Origin: Kitasatospora sp. MAP5-34 | Lineage (GTDB): Bacteria > Actinomycetota > Actinomycetes > Streptomycetales > Streptomycetaceae | NCBI RefSeq assembly: GCF_029894335.1 | Contig: NZ_JARXZC010000003.1 | Span: 186,001-250,000 of the forward strand | DNA length: 64,000 nucleotides | Reading direction: 5' to 3' | In this document: piece after piece, positions 58,147 to 64,000 of the stretch | How positions within the stretch are numbered: the stretch's first letter is position 1 | Layout: each line of letters begins with the position of its first letter | Notes under the pieces: model-generated | The model's input: the letters and a program-made list of their open reading frames with translations, nothing else | Database searches by the model: none | What the model was told of the DNA's origin: nothing | Made by a program: the position numbers and the translations under genes

Positions 58147-58804
58147 ACCGCTGGTCCGCTGGTACTGGATCGGCGACCACCTGGCGTACCTGCGCGACCT
58201 CGCGCTCGACCACGCGGTGATCGCCCTCGTCCCGGTACTGATCGGCCTCCTGATCGCGGTGCCGCTCGGCCTGACCTGCGCCCGCTTCCCCCGGCTGTAC
58301 CAACCGCTGTCGGCCGTCTTCAACGTGGTGTACGCGCTGCCGTCGCTCGCGGTCTTCGTCGTGCTGATCCCGTACACCGGCCTCGCCACCCGCGCGACCG
58401 TGATGGTGCCGCTCACCTGCTACGCGGTCGCGGTACTGCTGCCGACCACGGTGGACGGGCTGCGCGCGGTACCCGAGTCGGTGCGGCAGGCGGCCACCGC
58501 GATGGGCTACGGCCCGTGGCACCGGCTGACGGCCGTCGAGCTCCCGGCTTCCGTCCCGTACCTGGTCTCCGGCCTGCGGGTCGCGGCGGTGTCCAGCATC
58601 TCGCTGGCGGCCGTCGGCGCGCTGGTCGGGCGGGGCGGGCTGGGCTATCTGTTCATCGACGGCTTCCAGCGCAGCTTCCCGACCCCGATCGTGGCCGGGA
58701 TCGTGCTGGTGGCGGCGCTCGCGCTGGTCACCGACCTGTTGCTGGTGCTGGCCCGGCGGCTGCTCGCGCCGTGGGCCGTCCGGGAGAAGGGTGCCGCCCG
58801 GTGA
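58136..58804 (+). CDS. Osmoprotectant ABC transporter permease (OpuCB-like)
   Basis: A 222-residue permease with about five membrane segments. The ATPase-docking EAA loop is SVRQAATAMGYGPWHRLTAV, and ALPSLAVFVVLIPYTGL is a typical core segment. The start ATG 58136 lies inside the ATPase 3' end; the stop overlaps the second permease (GTGA). It forms the membrane channel with the protein at 58801. Confidence 0.92.
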   Translation: MDGEPLVRWYWIGDHLAYLRDLALDHAVIALVPVLIGLLIAVPLGLTCARFPRLYQPLSAVFNVVYALPSLAVFVVLIPYTGLATRATVMVPLTCYAVAVLLPTTVDGLRAVPESVRQAATAMGYGPWHRLTAVELPASVPYLVSGLRVAAVSSISLAAVGALVGRGGLGYLFIDGFQRSFPTPIVAGIVLVAALALVTDLLLVLARRLLAPWAVREKGAAR

Positions 58805-59511
58805 ACTGGACCAACTGGACCGGCTGGATCAGCACCTTCTTCACCGACCCCGCCCGGCGCAGCGGCCCGGACTCGATCGCCAACCGCGTCGGCGAACACC
58901 TCACCCTCTGCGGCGAGGCGCTGTTCTGGTCCGCGTTGCTGGCGATCCCGCTCGGCCTGTTGATCGGCTACACCGGGCGCGGCGCCGTCGCCGTCACGGC
59001 CCTGACCGGCGTCGCCCGTGCGCTGCCCACCCTCGGGCTGGTCACGCTGGCGGTGCTGCTGGCGGGCGTCGGCGACACCGCCGTCCTGGTACCGCTGATC
59101 GCGCTGGCCGCGCCACCCCTGCTGGTGGCCACCGTGGAGGGCATCCGGGGCACCGATCCGGACCTGCGCGACGCGGCCCGGGGAATCGGTCTGACGCACC
59201 GTCAGGTACTGTGCCAGGTCTGCCTGCCGGCCGCGCTGCCCACCCTGATCGCGGGGCTCCGCACCGCGACCGTCCAGGTGATCGCGACCGCCACGGTCGC
59301 CGCCTACGTGGGCCTCGGCGGACTCGGCCGGTACGTCATCGACGGGCTGGCCACCCGCAACTTCCCGTCGACGGTCGGCGGCGCGCTGCTCGTGGTGCTG
59401 CTCGCCGTCGCCGCCCAGCTGTTCTTCTCCCTGCTGCTCCGGTACGGGCTGCCGCCGGGCCTGCGCGCCCAGCGGGCGGCGAGCCGCCGGAGCGGCGGCA
59501 CCCGACGATGA
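58801..59511 (+). CDS. Osmoprotectant ABC transporter permease (OpuCD-like)
   Basis: A 236-residue permease beginning GTG 58801. It carries the EAA loop DLRDAARGIGLTHRQVLCQV, GVARALPTLGLVTLAVLLAG and the conserved AAYVGLGGLGRYVIDGLA segment of betaine/choline importers, plus a basic C-terminal tail. It partners the permease at 58136 and the ATPase at 57091. Confidence 0.92.
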   Translation: MNWTNWTGWISTFFTDPARRSGPDSIANRVGEHLTLCGEALFWSALLAIPLGLLIGYTGRGAVAVTALTGVARALPTLGLVTLAVLLAGVGDTAVLVPLIALAAPPLLVATVEGIRGTDPDLRDAARGIGLTHRQVLCQVCLPAALPTLIAGLRTATVQVIATATVAAYVGLGGLGRYVIDGLATRNFPSTVGGALLVVLLAVAAQLFFSLLLRYGLPPGLRAQRAASRRSGGTRR

Positions 59512-59540
59512 ACCCCCTTTCCACCTCCCGAAGGAGACCC

Positions 59541-60449
59541 ATGTCCTCCCGCGTGATCCGGTCCGTCACCGCCGCCGCAGTACTGCTCGGCGCGGCGGCC
59601 TGCAGCTCGTCCGGCAGCGGCGGCGACCCGCTCGCCGGGCCCTCGGCCTCGGGCGGCTCGGGCAAGACCGTGGTGGTCGGTTCGGCCAACTTCCCCGAGA
59701 ACGTGCTGCTGGCCTCGATCTACTCGCAGGCGCTGAAGGCCAAGGGCGTCAAGGTCCAGGAGAAGTTCAACATCGGCAGCCGCGAGGTGCTCTACGGGCA
59801 GCTGGAGAGCGGCAGCCTCACCGTGCTGCCCGAGTACAACGGCGCGCTGCTCGGCTACCTGGACGCCAAGAACACGGCGTCCGGCACGGCGGCGGTCAAC
59901 GCCGCGCTGCAGGCGAAGCTGCCCGCCTCGCTGGAGATCCTCGACTCGGCCGCCGCCGAGGACAAGGACTCGCTCACCGTCAGCCAGGACAGCGCGACCA
60001 AGTTCAATCTGAAGAGCATCGGCGACCTGTCCGCCAAGGCGGCGGACTTCACCATCGGCGGGATGCCGGAGTTCAAGAGCCGCCGTGAGCAGCAGTTCAA
60101 GGACGCCTACGGCCTCACCTTCAAGGAGTGGAAGCCGACCGGGGACGCCACCGCCGACGCGCTGAAGGGCGGCACGGTCCAGGTGGGCGACGTGTTCACC
60201 ACCGACCCGAAGATCCTGCTGCTGAAGCTCGTCACGCTCACCGATCCGAAGAACGTGTTCAGCTCGCAGAACGTCACCCCGCTGGCCAACAAGGCCGGCC
60301 TGGACGCGACGGCGACCGGCGCGCTGAACGCGGTCTCCGCCAAGCTGGACACCGCCGGGCTGACGGCCCTGATGAAGCGCGTCAGCGTCGACAAGGAGGA
60401 CCCGTCGGCGGTGGCTGCGGACTGGCTCAAGACCAACGGCCTCGGCTGA
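59541..60449 (+). CDS. Osmoprotectant-binding lipoprotein (OpuCC/OsmF-like)
   Basis: A 302-residue lipoprotein that captures the quaternary amine for the importer. GAAGGAG precedes ATG 59541; the lipobox is LLGAAACSSS. Family signatures: VVVGSANFPENVLLASIYSQ, VLYGQLESGSLTVLPEYNGA, FTIGGMPEFKSRR and VQVGDVFTTDPKILL. An upstream ATG at 59508 overlapping the permease stop is less likely because of the ribosome site position. A strong terminator follows. Confidence 0.93.
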   Translation: MSSRVIRSVTAAAVLLGAAACSSSGSGGDPLAGPSASGGSGKTVVVGSANFPENVLLASIYSQALKAKGVKVQEKFNIGSREVLYGQLESGSLTVLPEYNGALLGYLDAKNTASGTAAVNAALQAKLPASLEILDSAAAEDKDSLTVSQDSATKFNLKSIGDLSAKAADFTIGGMPEFKSRREQQFKDAYGLTFKEWKPTGDATADALKGGTVQVGDVFTTDPKILLLKLVTLTDPKNVFSSQNVTPLANKAGLDATATGALNAVSAKLDTAGLTALMKRVSVDKEDPSAVAADWLKTNGLG

Positions 60450-60463
60450 GCCCCTGAACTGCC

Positions 60464-60498
60464 GCAGCCCCGCACCCGTTCGACGGGTGCGGGGCTGC
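60464..60498 (+). terminator. Terminator between the convergent importer and SLT-like genes
   Basis: GCAGCCCCGCACCCG (60464-60478) pairs perfectly with CGGGTGCGGGGCTGC (60484-60498) around the stable loop TTCGA. It lies 14 bp after the binding-lipoprotein stop and can serve both converging transcripts. Confidence 0.85.
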
Positions 60499-60522
60499 GC
60501 TGCGTACTGTGCCGGGTTCGGC

Positions 60523-61164
60523 TCAGTACCAGTGGTGGTTCTGCCAGAAGGACCAGGCGGCGTTCGGGCTGCCGTAGCGGTCGTTCATGTAGCCGAGCGT
60601 CCACTTGATCTGGGTCTCGGGGTTGGTGCGCCAGTCGGAGCCGGCCGAGGCCATCTTGGAGGCGGGCAGCGCCTGGCCCAGGCCGTAGGAGCCGGACGAC
60701 GGGTTGGTCGCCGTGATGTTCCAGCTGCTCTCGTGGCTGATGATGTTGGCGAACGAGGCGTACTGGTCGGCCGGGACGATGCTCCTGGCCAGCGCCTGGA
60801 CGCCGCTCGGGCTGGTGTCGGTGACGACCAGCGCCGGGCGCTCCTCCGAGCGGGAGGCGGCCTGCGGCTGCGCGGGGGCGGGCGCGGCCGGAGCTGCGGG
60901 GGCCGCAGGCGCGGCGGCGTGGGTGGCCGGAGCGGCGGGGGCCGCAGGCGCGGCGGCGTGGGTGGCCGGAGCGGCGGGGGCCGCAGGCGCGGCGGCGTGG
61001 GTGGCCGGAGCGGCGGGGGCGACCGCCGTCACGACTGCGGCGGAAGCGTTGTCCTCAGGAAGTGCCACCGCGACGACGGAGGCGGCACAGGCAGTCGCCA
61101 GACCGGCGGCGGCCACCACGAGGGTGGAGCGTCGGCGCATGGCGGCAAGGAGGGAACTACGCAT
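60523..61164 (-). CDS. Secreted SLT/lysozyme-like transglycosylase with Ala/Pro repeat linker
   Basis: A 213-residue exported protein. ATG 61164 has AGGAAGG upstream; ATG 61140 would shorten the signal peptide. Signal sequence RSTLVVAAAGLATACAAS. A low-complexity linker of 13-residue repeats (THAAAPAAPAAPA, three times) follows. The C-terminal 100 residues are a lysozyme-like SLT domain: FANIISHESSWNITATNPSS (catalytic Glu), GSYGLGQALPASKMAS, IKWTLGYMNDRYGSPNAAW and a WxNHHWY end. It probably trims or remodels peptidoglycan outside the cell. Convergent with the osmoprotectant operon. Confidence 0.9.
   Translation of the reverse strand: MRSSLLAAMRRRSTLVVAAAGLATACAASVVAVALPEDNASAAVVTAVAPAAPATHAAAPAAPAAPATHAAAPAAPAAPATHAAAPAAPAAPAAPAPAQPQAASRSEERPALVVTDTSPSGVQALARSIVPADQYASFANIISHESSWNITATNPSSGSYGLGQALPASKMASAGSDWRTNPETQIKWTLGYMNDRYGSPNAAWSFWQNHHWY
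60901..61019 (-). repeat. 39-bp tandem repeat inside the SLT-like gene
   Basis: Two full and about one partial perfect copies of a 39-bp unit (full copies 60919-60957 and 60958-60996). The unit encodes a 13-residue Ala/Pro/Thr/His segment in frame. Changes in copy number would lengthen or shorten the linker without breaking the protein. Confidence 0.9.
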
Positions 61165-61942
61165 GAAGTGTGGCCTTCCTGGATCGAGTGAGCCTCGATC
61201 GGTTGGACCGGCCTCGGGCGTGCGGCAGCGTGGCGGCATCGAACCGCCCGTTGCGTGTAGTGCGCCGTTGGCCGTGTGGGCACCCCGGTGTCGGGAACCC
61301 TCCGGCCCGTGACGGGCGGAGGATGCGTGCCGGAACGAATGGCGCTCCCCTGGACCGGCCCGGGCCGCTGGGGGCGGCCGGTGCGACAGGGCGGAGCGCC
61401 TTGCGACTCGTCCAGTTCTAGCCCGGCCGGGCCCGGGGGTTCAAGCACGCCTGCTACGACGCGGCGTAGTAGCGAGCGGGCCGCCTTCGGTTTCACGGAC
61501 GCCCGCCGAACGCGCCTCCGGCCCGCCCGACCAGCCGGATCGCACCCCATGGCGGCGTCTACGATCGGGCGTCGTTGATTGGAAAGCCTTGTGGCTGGTG
61601 TCACGAGCCGGGGCGCCAGATGTCACCCACCGCGACCGCGCGGACACCGGATTCCGCCCGCGCTCCTCCGGCCGGCCCGACTCTGCTCCGGCCCACTCGC
61701 CGACAGACCGCGCCAGGCTCTCGCGAGGCCCTCGGGAGCCCCCCGGGGGGCTCGAGCTCGACCGAACCCCGGGCGGGACGCCCCCCGGCGCCCCGCCCGG
61801 GACTCTGGGCGGCCGCCTTCCCCGTCGCAGTCGCACGTGTGGTCGATCATGTCCGATCACCTCGCACGGCGGCAACTGATAAACCGTCACCGAAATCACG
61901 TCTCAGCAGGCGGACGGCACCGTTGACGAACTGTCAGGGCAC
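61165..61942. other. 780-bp region upstream of the SLT-like gene without a supported gene
   Basis: GC-rich, with many short frames but no recognisable coding sequence. Close to the SLT start an inverted GATCGAG/CTCGATC repeat (about 61181-61199) sits just beyond the ribosome site and could affect initiation. SLT and Rpf genes in Streptomyces are often under a c-di-AMP riboswitch, but I could not match that consensus here. Confidence 0.4.
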
Positions 61943-61974
61943 TTGACAGACGAGTGGTCCAGACCAACCATAGG
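61943..61974 (+). promoter_or_regulatory. Chitinase promoter with DasR-type site (dre)
   Basis: AGTGGTCCAGACCAAC (61953-61968) matches the GntR-family DasR consensus AGTGGTCTAGACCACT at nearly all positions. TTGACA (61943-61948) lies just upstream, and CATAGG (61969-61974) may be the -10 although the spacing is long at 20 bp. A bound regulator would block the promoter until chitin-derived amino sugars appear. Confidence 0.65.
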
Positions 61975-62146
61975 CGTTGTCCTTCCGACCGGGCTGCACT
62001 GTGGGGGTGTGAACACCGGCCGGCTGTGCTGTCGTGCACTGCCGTACCACCCCAGCAGTACCTGCGTCAGGCGCCGTCATGCCCAAATCCGGGCCAACGG
62101 CTTTCACATTCACATCTCTTTCACATTCACATCTGTTGGAGCACCG

Positions 62147-63895
62147 ATGCGCCTTCACAGATCCATCCAGGCCCTGCTGACCAGCGGCGTCACACTGGCC
62201 GCCACCGTGGGCCTGGCCGTTGTCGGCGGGAGTGCCGCCCACGCCGCCACCCCGCTGCCGTCGCACGTCTTCGCCCCGTACTTCGAGGCGTGGACCGGCA
62301 CCGGCCCAGCCGCACTGGCCGCCCAGTCCGGCGACAAGTACCTGACCATGGCGTTCATCCAGACCGCGACCAAGGGCACCTGCACCCCGTACTGGAACGG
62401 TGACACCGGCCTGCCGATCGCCGGGTCCAGCTTCGGCTCCGACATCGCCAAGATCCGGGCGGGCGGCGGCGACGTCATACCGTCCTTCGGCGGCTACACG
62501 GCCGACAACACCGGCACCGAGGTCGCCGACGGCTGTACCGACGTCAACGCGGTCGCCGCCGCCTACGAGTCCGTCATCACCACGTACGACGCCAGTCGGA
62601 TCGACCTCGACGTCGAGGACAACTCGCTGACCGACACCGCCGGTATCGACCGCCGCAACAAGGCGATCAAGCTGGTCGAGGACTGGGCCGCCGCCAACGG
62701 CCGTTCCGTCCAGTTCTCCTACACGCTGCCGACCACCACCAGCGGGCTGGCGGCCAGTGGGCTCGACGTGCTGAAGAACGCGGTGTCGAACAACGCGCGG
62801 ATCGACGTCGTGAACCAGATGACGTTCGACTACTACGACGGCGCCACGCACAACATGGCGACGGACGCCGAGAGCGCCTCCACCGGCCTCTACGGCCAGT
62901 TGGCCAAGCTGTACCCGGCCAAGAGCGCCGCCCAGCTGTGGGGCTCGATCGGTATCACCGAGATGGTCGGCATCGACGACTACGGCGCCGCCGAGACCTT
63001 CAGTACCGCCGACGCCACCGCGATCACCAACTGGGCCACCGGCAAGGGCGTCAACACGCTCTCGTTCTGGGCGCTCCAGCGTGACAACGGCGGCTGTGTC
63101 GGCACGGCGGGTTCGGACAGCTGCTCCGGCATCAGCCAGGGCGCCTGGGACTTCAGCCACATCATGGCACCGTTCAGCAACGGCGGCGGGCCGGTCGGCA
63201 ACGACTTCTCGCTGAGCGACTCCCCGGCCGCCGGCTCGGTGAGCCCGGGTGCCGGGGCCACCGCGACCGTCGGTACGGCCGTCACGGCGGGCACCGCGCA
63301 GAACGTGAGCCTGACCGTCAGCGGAGCGCCCGCAGGCGTCACCGCCACCGTCAGCCCCGCCTCGGTCACGGCCGGTGGCAGCGCCACCCTCAGCATCAGC
63401 ACCACCGCCGCGACAGCGCCCGGCAGTTACCCGCTCACCGTCACCGGCAGCGCCGCCTCCGGCACCCACTCGGCCACCTACACCCTGACCGTCACCGGCA
63501 GTGGCGGCGGCGGTTCGGGCCTGGTCAACGGCGGCCTGGAGACGGGCAGCCTCAGCCCGTGGACCTGCCAGAGCGGCGGCGCCGTGGTCAGCACCCCGGT
63601 CCACTCGGGCGCGTACGCGATGCAGGCCGCCGCGACCGCCGCGCAGACCGGCGAGTGCGACCAGACCGTCACCCTGAAGCCCAACACCGCCTACACGCTG
63701 ACCGGTTGGGTGCAGGGCAGCTACGCCTTCCTGGGCGTCAGCGGCGGCGCCAGCGCCTCCACCTGGACCTCGGCGAGCAGTTGGACCAAGCTGAGCGTGC
63801 CGTTCACCACCGACGCCACCGGCTCCGTCAGCGTCTACCTGCACGGCTGGTACAGCCAGGGCAACGTCTACGGCGACGACTTCTCGATCGCCTGA
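62147..63895 (+). CDS. Secreted GH18 chitinase with C-terminal carbohydrate-binding domain
   Basis: A 582-residue exported chitinase. ATG 62147 follows GGAG; the signal peptide ends AAHAATP. The GH18 barrel (residues 38-345) starts HVFAPYFEAWTGTGP; the catalytic motif is RIDLDVEDNS with Asp153, Asp155 and catalytic Glu157; later strands include VNQMTFDYYDG, and WALQRDN holds the barrel-floor Trp. A beta-sandwich of about 90 residues (VSPGAGATATVGTAV) follows, then a Gly/Ser linker and a CBM-like jelly roll (NGGLETGSLSPWTCQSGGA) to the end. It is controlled by the dre upstream. Confidence 0.93.
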   Translation: MRLHRSIQALLTSGVTLAATVGLAVVGGSAAHAATPLPSHVFAPYFEAWTGTGPAALAAQSGDKYLTMAFIQTATKGTCTPYWNGDTGLPIAGSSFGSDIAKIRAGGGDVIPSFGGYTADNTGTEVADGCTDVNAVAAAYESVITTYDASRIDLDVEDNSLTDTAGIDRRNKAIKLVEDWAAANGRSVQFSYTLPTTTSGLAASGLDVLKNAVSNNARIDVVNQMTFDYYDGATHNMATDAESASTGLYGQLAKLYPAKSAAQLWGSIGITEMVGIDDYGAAETFSTADATAITNWATGKGVNTLSFWALQRDNGGCVGTAGSDSCSGISQGAWDFSHIMAPFSNGGGPVGNDFSLSDSPAAGSVSPGAGATATVGTAVTAGTAQNVSLTVSGAPAGVTATVSPASVTAGGSATLSISTTAATAPGSYPLTVTGSAASGTHSATYTLTVTGSGGGGSGLVNGGLETGSLSPWTCQSGGAVVSTPVHSGAYAMQAAATAAQTGECDQTVTLKPNTAYTLTGWVQGSYAFLGVSGGASASTWTSASSWTKLSVPFTTDATGSVSVYLHGWYSQGNVYGDDFSIA

Positions 63896-63933
63896 CGCGG
63901 GCATCCGCCCAGGGGCGCGGGTGCGCGGAGAAC

Positions 63934-63980
63934 TGCGCGAGATCGGAAGGCAACGGTCCAGACCCTTCCGATCTCGCGCA
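63934..63980 (+). terminator. Perfect 17-bp terminator hairpin after the chitinase gene
   Basis: TGCGCGAGATCGGAAGG (63934-63950) pairs exactly with CCTTCCGATCTCGCGCA (63964-63980) around a 13-nt loop, 39 bp after the chitinase stop. The preceding GGGGCGCGG...GAACTGCGCGA block belongs to the same Streptomyces terminator-type repeat as that at 47458-47515. Confidence 0.85.
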
Positions 63981-64000
63981 CGCGGTGAATCACACGCAGT

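Noticed and set aside
61165..61560. c-di-AMP (ydaO/yuaA) riboswitch before the SLT-like gene
   Set aside because: The expected conserved blocks (GGGGAACC, GGGGTGAA, CCGAACCCGTCAGCTAACC) are not found on the minus strand; only loosely similar GC-rich pieces occur.
1..64000. tRNA genes, rRNA genes, CRISPR arrays, replication origins
   Set aside because: Scanned for cloverleaf-like and repeat-spacer patterns; none was seen. Short tRNA genes could be missed by eye.

Overview
The window is high-GC actinobacterial DNA, most likely from a Streptomyces/Kitasatospora-type genome. GTG and TTG starts, 4-bp ATGA/GTGA stop/start overlaps, signal-peptide lipoproteins, a DasR-type site before a chitinase gene and roadblock/LC7 paralogues all fit that group. 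No rRNA, tRNA or CRISPR array was seen.

Left flank (1-12.2 kb) is ordinary chromosome: a divergent C4-dicarboxylate sensor kinase/DctA pair, an orphan branched-chain-type binding lipoprotein, a P450, three small roadblock-like proteins, the modABC molybdate importer and a pentapeptide-repeat protein.

Middle (about 12.28-40.13 kb) looks like a genomic island. A gene for a Pth2-type peptidyl-tRNA hydrolase runs leftward from 40843 but loses its usual C-terminus at about 40130. A matching C-terminal fragment (TEIAPGSRTVVAD...) lies in the same orientation at 12276-12208, so about 27.9 kb seems to have been inserted near the 3' end of pth2. The island holds an NRPS condensation-domain relic, a GH27 alpha-galactosidase, IS5-type relics, a ricin-domain phosphoesterase, two tandem GH59 galactosylceramidases with ricin domains, a deleted IS256 transposase, and a 14-gene leftward operon (39139 to 23606). 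The operon is bounded on the other side by group II intron and IS5 relics.

That operon is the main discovery. Its first seven genes are a cyclodipeptide synthase, two Fe(II)/2-oxoglutarate oxygenases, a P450 and three more oxygenases. This is the bcmA-bcmG gene order of the Rho inhibitor bicyclomycin. Instead of ending with one exporter it continues, with tight spacing, into a free-standing condensation enzyme, a CmcH/NodU-type O-carbamoyltransferase, two MFS exporters, a free-standing adenylation enzyme whose pocket reads as threonine (D-F-W-N-I-G-M-V-H), a carrier protein and an ATP-grasp ligase. The inference is a decorated (threonylated and/or carbamoylated) bicyclomycin-type product.

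Right flank (40.1-64 kb) is chromosomal again: the paaABCDE phenylacetyl-CoA epoxidase operon with a likely TetR-type operator, an M20 peptidase, an aldo/keto reductase-TetR pair, a two-component system with two small exported proteins, a cysteine dioxygenase-rhodanese operon behind a Cys-ending leader peptide, an osmoprotectant-type ABC importer immediately behind a MITE-like element, a secreted SLT-like protein, and a GH18 chitinase under a DasR-like site ending in a 17-bp hairpin.
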